A stretch of 64,000 nucleotides of DNA from Plicaturopsis crispa FD-325 SS-3 (Eukaryota; Basidiomycota; Agaricomycetes; Amylocorticiales; Amylocorticiaceae). The stretch is from NCBI GenBank assembly GCA_000827205.1, contig KN832559.1, positions 185,167 through 249,166 on the forward strand, read 5' to 3'. Position numbers and translations under genes: made by a program. The notes under the pieces are model-generated. The model was not told where the DNA came from. It made no database searches and worked only from the letters and a program-made list of their open reading frames with translations. Shown piece after piece: positions 1 to 11,520 of this stretch (position 1 is its first letter; each line of letters begins with the position of its first letter).

Positions 1-1380
1 TCTTTGACGGAAGAGCACGCTCGCTTCGCCCACGTCAACAATAGCAATGTGGCTATTGCTACCCTGCCTCCGGAAATTCTTTCCACTATCTTTGAAGCGG
101 GGGATCGAATGGACCGGGACCGGAGACGCAGGCACTTTCGCACTCTCGTCTGCTCTGTTTCGCGACACTGGAGGACTATCGCACTCGGTTTCAGCGCATT
201 GTGGAGCGAGATCGAGATTGACGCCTGTAAGCGTTCTATCGACTTCAATACGCTCTCCGAAATTATTTCCAGGTCCGGGGCTGCTGGATTGCGCGTGACA
301 GTCCACTTCGATGGGCTCTCTACTGCTTCTGCAGCCGAAGAAATCATGGCCCTGTTCGACCCAGATCTTCATCGTCTGGAGTCGCTTTCTTTGTACAACA
401 TGCAGTCCGAAGTGTTGTATGCCGTCATCGAGTGCACCCACTATGCACGCGCGCCGAGGCTGCGCGCCCTCACCCTTCACGGACAAATGGAAGGACCGCT
501 CTCACTCGCGACAATGGGGCCACTTTTCCTCGGTGGGGCACCTTCTCTGCAGCATCTTAGCCTTCATGGTACCAGCCCGAGACTGGTCTTCCCACACGGC
601 CCATCCATCATATCTCTACAACTTCACAATGACTACCCCGAAGGCCTGTCCTTGCACTTCAGCAGCCTTCGTGGTTTTCTTCAGTCGCTCCCGTGCTTGG
701 AAACACTCGTCATCGCCGACGATTTCGTCATGGGGTGGCCTGATAGGACCGACGCATACACCACATACAAGCCGGTGACCCTACCCCGTCTACGCTCCCT
801 CGACATCTCCTACTCCGTTTTCGACAACTCCTCAAACCTCCTCGCGTGCATCTGCGCGCCTCTTCTCCACACGGTGCAACTGGCGTTCCCGCAGCACCTT
901 GGCCCAGGTCTGTGTCGCGTTTTCTCTGGTACCCACGCCGGAACCGAGCGCTTCCCCGCCGTCCGACACCTCCTACTACGGCGATGCATGTTCCCCCCAG
1001 GCCAGGCGAAACTAATCATGACGGATATCTTCCCGCACCTCACGCACCTCGAGTTCGCTGGCCCGCTCGAGCGATACACTGACCCCGAACAGGCCAAGAA
1101 GCTGATGCTATCGTTCCTCCTGGACCGCGCGGGGGCACCACTTGGCGTCGACCTGCAGGATATCACGTTCGGGTACCTCGACAACTTGATGCTGGACAAG
1201 CTGTGCCAGGTGATGCGCGTCCGTGGGCAACGCGGGCTCGGACTGCCTACGGTGGCGATCCCCGAGGCAGTCGTCGTATTGTCGGGCGTGTCTTTGGATA
1301 CGAAGGCGCTCGGAGCGGTGACGGTGGTCCACATAGCAGGAAAGCCTCAGCAGGGGCTTGAGATGATCGACGTAGAGTGA
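1..1380 (+). CDS. F-box domain protein, 5' end outside the window
   Basis: An open frame runs from the window edge to a TGA at 1378-1380 and gives at least 458 residues. No ATG lies at a sensible place near the edge, so the true start is probably upstream. About 20 residues in is the F-box core LPPEILSTIFE, followed by the usual VSRHWRTIALGFSALWSEI. F-box proteins recruit substrates to SCF ubiquitin ligases by binding Skp1. The rest has scattered leucine-rich LR.L.L stretches, as in the expanded agaricomycete F-box families, and probably forms an irregular solenoid that binds the target. The target cannot be predicted. I see no intron in the visible part. The family is clear; the individual role is unknown. 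Confidence 0.8.
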   Translation, partial: SLTEEHARFAHVNNSNVAIATLPPEILSTIFEAGDRMDRDRRRRHFRTLVCSVSRHWRTIALGFSALWSEIEIDACKRSIDFNTLSEIISRSGAAGLRVTVHFDGLSTASAAEEIMALFDPDLHRLESLSLYNMQSEVLYAVIECTHYARAPRLRALTLHGQMEGPLSLATMGPLFLGGAPSLQHLSLHGTSPRLVFPHGPSIISLQLHNDYPEGLSLHFSSLRGFLQSLPCLETLVIADDFVMGWPDRTDAYTTYKPVTLPRLRSLDISYSVFDNSSNLLACICAPLLHTVQLAFPQHLGPGLCRVFSGTHAGTERFPAVRHLLLRRCMFPPGQAKLIMTDIFPHLTHLEFAGPLERYTDPEQAKKLMLSFLLDRAGAPLGVDLQDITFGYLDNLMLDKLCQVMRVRGQRGLGLPTVAIPEAVVVLSGVSLDTKALGAVTVVHIAGKPQQGLEMIDVE

Positions 1381-1945
1381 ACGGTGTATGCTATCTTGTT
1401 TTCTCTCGTGCTATTATGATATGTCGCCCACAATAACAGACCTCTTCTCCATCCCTCTTCTCGTCCGGTCTTTGTTGTCTTCGTCTTCATTATCTTCAAG
1501 GTAAAATATACCCTATTAGTATCGGGTTGTACAGTACAACGGCTAGCAATAGTATGAAGTCTGTCAATTCTGGGGGTCTCCGTCCGTATAGCCGACCACG
1601 ACGTATACTTGCTCGTCGACTTGCACAAACTATCTCATGCTCCATGCCCTCAACGACCTCTTGTGCCATCTCGGATCTCAGCCTTGAAGCTTGAAGATTG
1701 GCTCAATTATGTTGCAGTGATTGCAACCTGTTTTCTCTCAGACGGCCAGAAGACGGCGGTCTGCTCGACCTGGTCAATCAAGTCTTGGCAATGGCCGTGC
1801 ACGCGTGCAGGCCCAGGGCTGGGCAGGAATTTCTGAGCAATGTATCTTGCACTACATGGCTGGTGCTCCCTCTTTCCCGTCGTCGACGCCTGGAGCTTCC
1901 CCCATCCAACCATTCTTCAAGTCGAACAGCAGACATCTGTGACAT
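1381..1945. other. Intergenic, 3' of the F-box gene and promoter of the GH79 gene
   Basis: No coding sequence is supported in these 565 bases. The first half is AT-richer and fits the 3' untranslated region of the F-box gene. The second half, up to the ATG at 1946, is the presumed promoter of the glycosidase gene. I found no clear TATA box or repeat. Confidence 0.5.
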
Positions 1946-4073
1946 ATGCGCGGTGTGCCACACTCCTTTTTCCTTCTGCTTATATCGCTATCGCTATCCC
2001 GATTCCTTGTACCCGCACTGGCGAAGAAGGCGCCGCCGGTCAATGTCACCTTTCCCATAACCCCAACGAAGGACCAGCTTCAGAATGTTATCCTGGACAA
2101 CTTTCTCGGGATATCATGGGAGCTCAGCTCCTTCGACACGCTCTGTACGTCCACTGTACATTCCATATTCAAATTCGCCCAGGTATCTGACTCGGATCCG
2201 TTTGCCGGTGACCTACATAAAGGGGGAAAGACAACGACAACGACACCGCCAGCGATGCAGAACTACCTCGCGAACCTGCGCGCGCGCATATACCACCCCC
2301 TGCGAATCCGCGTAGGCGGCAACGGCATGGACGCGTCCACGTACATCGGGAACGCGACGGACATGATCGAGCTCACGGACCCGGACGCGTACTTCAATGA
2401 CATCCCCGCGAACTTTGGGCCCGTGTTCTTTGACGTGCTGAACGCGATGTATGACCGGATTGGCTCTATGCAGTTTATCATCGGTCTGAGCATGCGCGAC
2501 CCCTCGAACGACGACAATGTCGTGGAGCTCGCGATGGCGGCGGTGCAGAAGCTGGGTGACCGCTTGGATGCTATGTTGATAGGAAACGTACGCACACTCA
2601 AATGTTCCTAGCACACAACAGTATTATTCAGATGTTTTGCCTATTGCACTCGTAGGAGCCCGATTTATACGCTGGCCACGGAACACGGGAGGGGTACACA
2701 ATCCAAGACTATGTAGGTATCTCATACTCTGCATGGAACACCTATCTCACCGTCTCTCCCAGATACCCGAAATCAGAAAAGTCATCAATGACTTGCATGA
2801 CGCCCCCGCAGGAGATCTCCTTAATACTACATTAATCGGCGGCCCTTCGGTATGCTGCAACTGGTACGCACACGCCCTCCGCTTCCTTCGTTACCTCGTC
2901 GTAATTTTTTTCTAAGGGACCTCGATGATTTAATAAACGCAGGGCTAGATGAATTCCCATATAAATATTATTCGTGAGATCACATCCCTTGTATGATTGC
3001 TTGCAGGCCAAAGACTCATGCGCTGAACCACAGAATACAGCATTATCCTCAGAATACGTGCAACGGCCTGACAGCGGAGAATACAAATGTCTCCTACTAC
3101 CTGCAGCATTCGAATGGTATGTTCTACTTGCTTCAAGGCTGCCCTCTTTGACACAAAACCTCCCACAGTCGGATCCTACATTAATTGGAACACAGCCGGA
3201 ATATCAATGGCCAAGGAAAAAAATGTACCCGTTTTGCTCACAGAGTACAACTCGGTGTCATGCGGCGGCTCGAACATATCTGACACAGTAAGTGCTCCAC
3301 CAGTCGACCCTCTGCCCAAGTCTAATTTTTGCGTCGACTAAAAGTTTGCGGCAGCACTATGGGCGATCGATGCCGGTCTCAAGGCAGCGGCATCAAACTT
3401 CAGCGCAATATACCTCCATACGCGTGAATACAACATCTCATACAACCTCTTCGACCCTCCGACGGCCGAAACATCCACATCGTCAGGCTGGCGCACCGGA
3501 TCCCCCTACTACTCCGCCCTCTTTCTCTCCGAAGCGTTCTCCCGCAACGGGAGCGTCGTAGCGGACCTCAACCTCGACGACTCGGAGAACCGCGCGTCCT
3601 CGGTCGCCGGGTACGGGATCTACGACAGCAACAGCACGGCATACACGCGCTCGAAACTCGTGTTATTCAACTCACACGACGGCGCGGCGCAGACGTTCGT
3701 GATCCCGGCAGACGTTGCGTTTGCGGTCGGGATCCGCGTGCTGACTGCTCCGAGCGTTCTCGAGCGCACAGATATCTCGTGGGCGGGTCAGACCGTTGGC
3801 GCGAACGGGGATCTTGTGGGCGCGCAGACGACTGGCGAAGCGTCGTGCAAGAATGGTTGCAATATCACCGTGCCGGGGCCTGGCGTTGCGCTCGTGCTTT
3901 TCAATCCGACGGATGGGCTTGACATTTTCTACGAGGGAAATTCAACGGTAGCGGGCTATCCGGATCCGTCCGCGTCTGCGGCTACATCGGGTGCGGCGAG
4001 GGTTGCATGGCCAGCCTGGTCAGTATGGACGCTTGCCGGCATCGCTATGTTAGGGTTGTTCTTGAATTCGTGA
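1946..4073 (+). CDS. Secreted GH79-family glycoside hydrolase (beta-glucuronidase-like)
   Basis: Eight exons: introns at 2145-2182-region to 2222 (taken as 2145-2222), 2588-2655, 2713-2762, 2864-2916, 2974-3033, 3117-3168 and 3288-3344. All are GT-AG and the joined frame stays open. The ATG at 1946 starts a signal peptide (hydrophobic FFLLLISLSLSRFLVPALA). Family blocks read through the joins: FLGISWELSSFDTLWGK, PPAMQNYLANLRAR, PLRIRVGGNGMDAS, GNEPDLYAGHGTREGYTIQDY, IGGPSVCCNW, YKYYSIQHYPQNTC and VPVLLTEYNS. The Glu of GNEPD is the expected acid/base and the Glu of LLTEYNS the expected nucleophile of this clan-A fold. The C-terminal part fits the beta-sandwich domain of fungal GH79 proteins and ends in a hydrophobic stretch (WSVWTLAGIAMLGLFL), which suggests a GPI or membrane anchor. 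The likely role is removing glucuronic acid or a related sugar from arabinogalactan or cell-wall glycans outside the cell. Substrate is inferred from the family only. Confidence 0.85.
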
Positions 4074-4360
4074 CATTTAATGGATAAATTCAACACTTTC
4101 CGAGTGAACACTTCTCATAGTCTACCGGTCGACGGTCAACGTTTGGACGGTGCAGCAGTTGAACGTTAAACGCCGCATAAGAATGAAGAGTGCTGGGACA
4201 GTTCAACGTGCAACAACGATTTGATACGGTATGTAGTCTAGGTTCTATGAAGAAAATTATGGATACAGCAAATGGTAAGTACTAAGTCGTGAACGTAGGT
4301 TCATGCTGATGCGGTCGTAAATGTTTGATCTATGCCATGCCCACATTATGCGGGTGAGTG

Positions 4361-6704
4361 TTAGACTCTATCGGTGTCGTCCCCCTCCGCGATCGTCGAA
4401 TTCTCGCTCTTCGTTCGTCTGCCCTCGTGGTGACCCACGACACCGACCTTCCTTAAGAATGCGATGCCCAGCAATGAGGCTGCCAGCGGGACACGGTCAG
4501 CATACTCTAATCTCTGCGAAGACTGGAAGGACGCACCGAATATGCCAAACGCAAAGCAGGTCCACTGCGCAGACCGGTATCCCTTGAGTTGGGCAGCAGG
4601 AGACGCACTCGCCGTTCCAGTCACAGAGATATCCTGCCCCACGAGCTCCGCCTCACGCTTGACCACTCGGTTGAATACGATCGTGGTGATTGTCAGCCCA
4701 AGCGCCGTGCCGAGCTGTGTCATGGTTTGGAAAAGCCCACCAGCGACGCTCTGCTCGTCCGGTGTCACGACCTTTGCGACGAAGATTGTGCCCGACGCGA
4801 ACACGAAATCGGCGCCGAAAACGCTCAAGACAGCAGCGGGGAAGCCGAATGTCCAGTACGGTTTCGAGGGGTCAATGACCGCGAAGAGGATGGCAGCCGT
4901 GCTAGTGAGGAGTGTGCCCGAAACTGCGATTTTTGAGCCGTGTTAGAGAAAGCGAGTGGGGAAAATGGTTCATATACAACGCACCCATGAGGTAGACCAA
5001 GGGGACATGGCCCACAAACAGAGCTACCACGACATTGCAAATGACACCGGTTATCATCATTGGCACCATCCGTAGCATCGTCAAAATTGGGCTGTAGTGC
5101 TTGAAGTTCTGATAATACAACTAGGGGTCGGATGTTTAGCGATGCAAACTGAGAAAGAACGAGTGAGGAATGTGAAGTGCACCTGAATCCAGAAATTCCA
5201 GCTGATGAACGTCATCCAAGCTAAGAAGGCGATCCACTGGACGACAGCGAAGCGACCATTTGCACGCTTCCAGACGCTCAACTTCATCAGCGGGGGAGGC
5301 GTCCACTTTGAGTTCGGTGCCGGTGTCCAGCGTGATCTGCGCACTGTCGACCTTTCCTTCAATACACCTGCCGCATCCGCTTTCACGCCGTCTTCCCCGA
5401 TCTTCTTCTCTGCGTCCACTATCTCATCTTCCTCGACCTGCTCCTGGGCATGAACGCGCTCGAGGTGATGCTCCCATATAAGGAAGAGGAGCACGAAAAA
5501 GACACCGACGACAAGGAGCGCGATTATATCTGCGGGCGTGTCAGTCGTATGGTGCATAGGGAGGGGGATAAAACGTGCTTACAACTGGTCGCCCATCCAC
5601 CTGCCGCAACCTCACCGTCGCTCAGAACAAAAACAATTAACACTAGGCCTACTGTAACCAGCCCTGCACCAATCCAGTCCACCCGACGATCGACGGAAGC
5701 AGGGAGTGGTAGGTCTGCTGGAATAGACACCATTCCGCCAAGGAAGCAAAGGAGCGTCAGGCCTGCAGTGAGGAAAAACGTGGAACGCCACGAAGGCCTG
5801 TTCGAAGACGCCGCAAATTAGTCCAACACTTCTTTCGGCTGGTTGTAAAGAACCAACGGTGAAAAGTGATTATATGCACCGACTGAGCTGTGTCAAAACA
5901 CCCCCTATCGAAAGACCGATGGATGCGCCGAGAGGTGCGCCGGCAGCAAACGTTGCAAAAGCAGCAGAGCGTGCACGACCGGGTGGGAAAGCATGAGCGA
6001 GGATACCAAGCTGGTGAAAGGCGGTAAGTCAATACAGAGAGAGTGAGGAATATAGAGAGAAATGATACACACGGAGGCAGGAATAGTGGCAGCTGCACCG
6101 ATACCTTGGAAACCACGCAGTATGTCAAGCGTTAACTCATCTAAGTGAAACATGGGTTTCTGGTTTATGCGCGGTTCGATAGTGCGATATTATCATACCT
6201 TTGGCGAAACCACACGCCAGGGTGAACACAGTGAGGAATAGTGAGCCGATCAGAAATGTCTTCTTGCGACCATGGAGGTCGGCAAGGCGGCCGAAGAAAA
6301 GGAGGAGACATCCCTGGTGAATGCATTTCCTGTGTAAGTCTACATAGACTTGCAAGTTGCGCGGCATGAAACACATACCGAGGACAAAGAATAAGCGGAA
6401 ACAAGCCATTGAAGTTTTGCGTCCGCGATATTGAGCTCACTCTGAATTTTTGGCATCGCGATAGTCACTGAGGTGTTGTTCGAATTCTACCACATCGCAA
6501 TTGAGTATCCAGTTCCACCGGATCTGTTAAGATATTAACAAATGGACGCACATTGACGATCATGGCGAAAGTGCAGGTCATGACAAGGCATATAGCCTGG
6601 AAAGTGCCCCGCGTGCCAGCTGCAGGTATCGGGGCAGCACCGTTATCTGGTGCATCGCTGCCCTTCTCCCGGACATTCTCTGCAGCCCTAGACGTAGTCG
6701 ACAT
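4361..6704 (-). CDS. Major facilitator superfamily transporter, DHA2-like
   Basis: Reads right to left from the ATG at 6702-6704 (MSTTSRAAENVREKGSDAP) to a TAA at 4361. At least seven short introns interrupt it; joins include MIVN/NSNNTSVTIAMPKIQSEL, then WLVSAYSL, then GCLLLFFGRLADLHGRKKTF. The last stretch contains the MFS motif A (GRLADLHGRKK) in the loop between helices 2 and 3. Further helices are seen at ILRGFQGIGAAATIPASV, DWIGAGLVTVGLVLIVFVLS, FVVLLFLIW-type segments, MVPMMITGVICNVVVALFVG and FGADFVFASGTIFVAK. A long charged cytosolic loop (EEDEIVDAEKKIGEDGVKAD) lies mid-protein. The order and length (about 14 helices) fit the drug:H+ antiporter-2 family of plasma-membrane or vacuolar efflux pumps. 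It is convergent with the GH79 gene. The substrate is unknown. Confidence 0.85.
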
Positions 6705-7732
6705 TGACGCTGTCGTCGCTCACGTTTCCAGTGCACTGAAGAAGAGAGTGAAGGGGGTGGCGCCATTTCGGCACCATACGTCTGCTGGCTTTATACTATT
6801 TTTTGGTAGGCCGCCGCCGACTGAGATGGCACGGAGATTACCCAGCAAAAGGTACTGTGCAATGCGTGTCATGGTCGCCGACTCGTCGCACAAATTTTTT
6901 GTTGCCGTCGTGTTTCGGATCGAGGTCGCTGACAGAGTTACAGGAGAGCCTCGCTCGTTGTGCCATGTTCTTCCCACACCAAGCAAAATAACGCTGATGT
7001 CGATGAACTACCTGCTGAAAATTCTGCCTTGCCAGCCCGTTGTTCGGGCTCGAAATGTCAAATATCTGACTAAGTTACTGACGAGGACAAGGATGCGGGA
7101 AATACGAACTGGAAACGAGAGCGCGCCGCTCGGTCAGAGGGTAGGTAGGAATTGCCTCCTATTTAGAGCATACGGCCAACACGGCAGTACTTATTTGGTG
7201 TCTACCTCGCGACTCACCAACTTACACCAAGTAGTCATGCGCGTCATCGCTGCTCGCGGCGGCCAGGGTCATGTAGAGTAAATGCGAGGTCGACTACAGC
7301 GAACAGCGCACAAATTTTTGCACACAAGGCGAGCTTCCCCGGGGTTGAAGTGTGGGTCCTACACATGCACTGCGAGCTGGGCTGACAATGTATCAGTGTT
7401 GCATTACAGAGCAGACGATTATCAGGTAAGTAGACTTACCATGCGCGCAGCAGGACGAGGTGGCGCCATACCCTGTGAAATTCTTTCCGTAGTTGCATGT
7501 TACATCCGATGTAGGCGGCGAACGGCTAGAATGCTCAGATCCTGACTCGGGTAGCAGCTGTAATTCGAGCATGGACATGCAACGTATAAGTACGAGCCTT
7601 CGAAACATGCGTCGACATTCGGAACGAGTGAAAGCTGGAAAGGGTCGTCTATTAGTGGCACGATACATCAGCAGTGGTGTACACGGGCGTAAATTAGGAT
7701 ACTTTTCATCGTTCGCCGGCCAGAATGAAGCG
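6705..7732. other. Intergenic, promoter of the MFS gene and 3' flank of LYS4
   Basis: This kilobase lies upstream of the leftward MFS gene and downstream of the leftward LYS4 stop. Open frames occur on both strands but lack family resemblance, codon bias and splice logic. The motif cgcacaaattttt occurs twice (near 6890 and 7309). I see no gene here. Confidence 0.45.
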
Positions 7733-9972
7733 TCATGCCTCCGCTTGAATCGACTTGAGGATGAAACCCTCCAAGCCGCCGCACACCCACAGCTCCTGCA
7801 CGCTCGCCCCCACTGGGCGTACCCTATACACCTTCTCGCCGAACCCCTCTCCTTTCACTATCACCTCACCCGTCCCCATCCCCACCTCGATCGTCCATCC
7901 CCGCTCAACGGTGAGCTCCCCATCGCGCCCTCCAGAGCCCCTCCGACCGTCGCGCGCCCAGCCCGCCGTGAGGTCCGCAACAAGCTCCGGGCATTCAAGA
8001 CACACGAGGCCGTTGTTGATTGCATTGCGCTTGAAAATGTCTCCAAACGAGCCCGCGATGACCACCGGGATGCCGGCAGACTTCAGCGCAGTGGCAGCCT
8101 GCTCGCGTGACGAGCCGGTGCCGAAGTTGTATCCCGACACTAAGACTACGCCGGGCTTAACGGTGGGAGCAGCGGGGGGCGTTTGCGGTCGCGAAAGAAG
8201 CTCTCGCACGAGCGCCGCAAATGAGGGGTCGTAATTCTCCATGACTACCTCCGCTTGACGGGCGAGAGTAATGTCGTCCTGATATGTGTATTTTCCGGGG
8301 TATAGAGCATCGGTGGTAACGTTGTCCTCGGGCGCGAAGACCAATGGACCTGCAAAAGTCGCAGGGAAACCCTCAAGTAGAGGCTCCAGGGTGTCGTCTT
8401 CCACGGCAGCAGTATGTCCCTGTGGTGTGGCGATCGTGAAGGTAGGCGGGCCCACTGGAGGCATCTTGCTATCGTTCAAGCCGTCTGGACTGCTTATGTA
8501 GCCCTTTGCTGCACTGGCGGCCACGACTGCCGGACTAGCAAGGTACGCCAAAGCCTTGGGCGAGCCCATCCGACCCTTGTAATTCCGGTTCGTCGCGCTA
8601 ATGCCAATTTCACCCTCCTCCAGCAGCCCGACGCCGAGGCCAATGCAAGGCCCGCATCCAGCTGGCAGGGGTTTCGCACCAGCACCTACGAGAGCCTGCC
8701 AGTCTCCACGACGCTCCGATTCCTGCTGCACCTCGGACGAGGCAGCGGCGATGTAAAATTCGACCCCAGGCGCGACGGTGCGGCCACGCAGCACATCGGC
8801 GGCGGCGGCTATGTCGGAGACGCGGGAGTTCGTGCAGCTTACTAGGTATGCTTTCTGGATGGCGATTTTCTGCGCCTCCAGCTCGGGTAGCGGGGTCGAT
8901 ATTTTCACGCTGTTCGGGCCTGAAACGTGCGGGACGAGAGTCGATAGGTCAAAGATGAGATGTGAGGAGTATGTCGCATTGGGATCCGAGTGTAGATTTG
9001 CCGTACGAAGGGCGTCTAATCTGCGTCGGTTAATGCGCGGATGTTCAGGGGGAGGGGGTATACTGGGGTCGGTGGAGGAGGAGAACGTCCGCAGCTCTAG
9101 TTTAGCCAAAGTCTTTTCATACCATTCCAAAAGGACGTCATCCACCGGGAAAACACCGGCGAGCGCCCCCCACTCGGTAGTCATGTTGGCAATGGTGAGG
9201 CGGTCGTCAACGGGCAGCGCCTTGACGCCTTCGCCCGTAAACTCCAATGCTGCGTTTAACACCTCGTCCTTGTTAAACGAGCCGCAGAGCGCGACGATGA
9301 CATCCTTTCCTGTGACCCCCGGCGCCAGGGTCCCGCGCAACTCGACCTTGACCATGCGCGGGACCTGCCACCACGTCTTCCCAGTCGCCCACAAAGCCGC
9401 AGCGTCCGTGCGCACAATCGCTGTACCCACGCACCCTACGCCGCCGTACATGTTACTGTGGCTGTCGCTGGCAACAGTCATCGTCCACGGGAAGGCATAT
9501 CCCTCCTCAATTAGCACCTGGTGCCCGATGCCGCGCCCCGCCGGGAAAAAGTCTACGCCGTGCTGGCGCGCAAAGGCCTCGATGTTCGCGTACTTGGCGA
9601 GGTTTTTCGGTGATTTGTTCTGCACGTCGTGATCCAGGGTGAACACCGTCTGCCTAGGGTCTTTGATGCGACTAGCACCTATCGAGTTGAACCTTTGAAC
9701 GTATTAGCTAGCTACAGGAGAAGCAAGACAGAGAATAAATCGCACTTGGTAATGACCGGACCAGTGTTGTCGTGGGTCATGACATGCTCGGGGCGTATCA
9801 TCACATAGTCGCCTGCCCTAACCGTCTTGCCATCTGGAAGACCTACGGCGTACTTCTGCACGACTTTTTCGATGACCGTCTGGGGTATGCGAGGTCTGTC
9901 CGCGGCGATCGTTGCAAGACACCGCGTGCTAGCTCTTGGCCATGTCGGAGTGAAACGCGACGGTATACGCAT
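7733..9972 (-). CDS. LYS4: Homoaconitase, mitochondrial (lysine biosynthesis)
   Basis: Two exons, 9972-9746 and 9692-7733, joined across a 53-bp intron (9693-9745), encode 728 residues. Homoaconitase converts homocitrate to homoisocitrate in the alpha-aminoadipate route to lysine, which fungi use instead of diaminopimelate. The N-terminus MRIPSRFTPTWPRASTRC is basic and lacks acidic residues, as in a mitochondrial targeting peptide. Aconitase-family landmarks are YVMIRPEHVMTHDN, FTLDHDVQNKSPKNL, PAGRGIGHQVLIEEGYAFPW, ASDSHSNMYGG, the 4Fe-4S cysteines in SCTNSRVSD and GCGPCIGLG, and the small swivel domain with TGSSREQAATALKSAGIP and NAINNGLVCLECP. DHDVQNKS and the length separate it from aconitase and from isopropylmalate isomerase. 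Nothing is missing; it looks functional. Confidence 0.95.
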
Positions 9973-11520
9973 AGCGTATCCTTGTAGTTGCGATAGCGTT
10001 AGTCTCCCTTAGCAGCCGTCGAAACAATTCCTTCAACCTCGCGGGCTCGGATATCCTTGTCTGACGTCTGCTTTCCGACGCGCCTCCTTACTGATGGGTC
10101 GGTCGCCGAGCTTCGGCACGTCACGTTTTGAGCCAAACACGACCAAAAAATCTCAAGCCGCGAGATGCCGCATCAAGCCGCTGCCTGGTCAATCGCGTCC
10201 TCCGCAAGCACTACTTTCTATTCCTCAAGCTGCCCATAATATTTGTAGTCGTATAAAAAATGTTGACAGTCGATGTTCAATGAGATATTCGGTGTACGGC
10301 ACAGGACAGTGGAAACCACAGGACTAACACACGCGGCGGGACAAGGTGACACTCGTTTGTGCGCACCGTGTACCGCCTTCGCTCAACCGAAAACCGCACT
10401 ACCCAAGCTTGGGTTGAGCAAGAAAATTGGAGCTATCTGTTTGATGTTGCTGTCGTGTCAGCTCGGTAGTGTACGACAGGGAAATGCACAAACCGATGAT
10501 ACAGCATGAAGCCTTGGCTAAAGCCAACGGTGCGCACATTATAGTGTGTCGGGGAGATGGCCCAGAGGGCTAAAACGAGCCTGATTCAGAGAAACGCCTT
10601 CACGCACGCTGAGCGCAGACGTACTCGTTATGCCATGCTCAGCATTTTAAGCGAACTAGGGCATAGAATTGAGCAATCTGTGCGTCGAGTGGCAGCAGGT
10701 GGGACTTACTTCTACAAGATTCCTCAAACCGGTTTATTTCTTCGCTACACCACAGACTCCACAGTCAATCGACCTGTGACTTGAGCTCAGTAGCCGGACG
10801 CAGCAAGTTTTGTGAGCCGCGGTGCTCATTTCAAGCCAAGTAGTCTCTTTGAACCAACAGCGTCTCAGCAATCCGAAGCATGAGAGCGTGCTTACCGCTT
10901 CCGTCTAGGCTAGCACTGAATAGCACGTCGCAGCACGTAGGCTGTCAGTTGCGCACTGTGTATGACATGCCTCGTCGTCGGTCGGGCTCCGAGTCGGGTG
11001 GTTTGGAGTCGCTGTATGCGTATGCATCCGTTTAATTTTAAATAGCGGTTGTTTGAAGCATCGATTTGCAGCCAGGGTAGAGTGCGCGCATGTTGAAAGC
11101 AGATATATAGAGTGTGGACGGCGTGAAGAGCTGAACGAATGCTTGCAGGGGCTGCAAATCTCACCACTTCAAGCCCCGCGGCGGCGTTCAAGCGCCGATT
11201 AAAAAAAACGACCTCCCACTAAGGTCGCGCGTCGGGTAGTAGACTAGATAGCGTCAAAGTCACAAAGACAACCCGATTACAGATATCGACGAAGATGGTG
11301 GTTCAGAATAAACTGACAGCACTGGCAAGCTGCATTGTGCAATGACCTACGTTACATCGGCCGAAAGCTACCGACGACCTATCGCGAGTCTCCCTTTTGT
11401 GGTGGAAGCAGCAGTACTTATAGATGCAATAGGTAGCAGAACCAAAGTCATATAACATACAATTAATGAGCATACGCAGTCTGATATACACGAGCAATCC
11501 ATTCGACTCCCAATGCCAGC
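9973..11520. other. Gene-free stretch between LYS4 and SDE2
   Basis: About 1.5 kb between the LYS4 start and the SDE2 stop holds only short, unconvincing open frames. The part next to 9973 is the LYS4 promoter. A perfect 14-base palindrome (acccaagcttgggt) lies near 10399-10412. The middle part reads like unconstrained DNA. No tRNA, repeat ends or conserved protein could be recognised. Confidence 0.45.

Noticed and set aside
6553-7281. 242-residue open frame over the MFS start and its promoter
   Set aside because: It overlaps the first exon of the transporter antisense, lacks conserved segments and has no splice signals.
8778-9632. 284-residue open frame on the plus strand opposite LYS4
   Set aside because: It is the mirror of a GC-rich, clearly conserved coding exon on the other strand. 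Its translation shows no family blocks.
10399-10412. 14-base palindrome acccaagcttgggt
   Set aside because: A single perfect palindrome without loop, T-run or neighbouring repeats; chance is a sufficient explanation.
10545-10620. tRNA-like start ggagatggcccagagggctaa
   Set aside because: No matching acceptor stem, anticodon arm or T-arm with GTTCGA can be folded.
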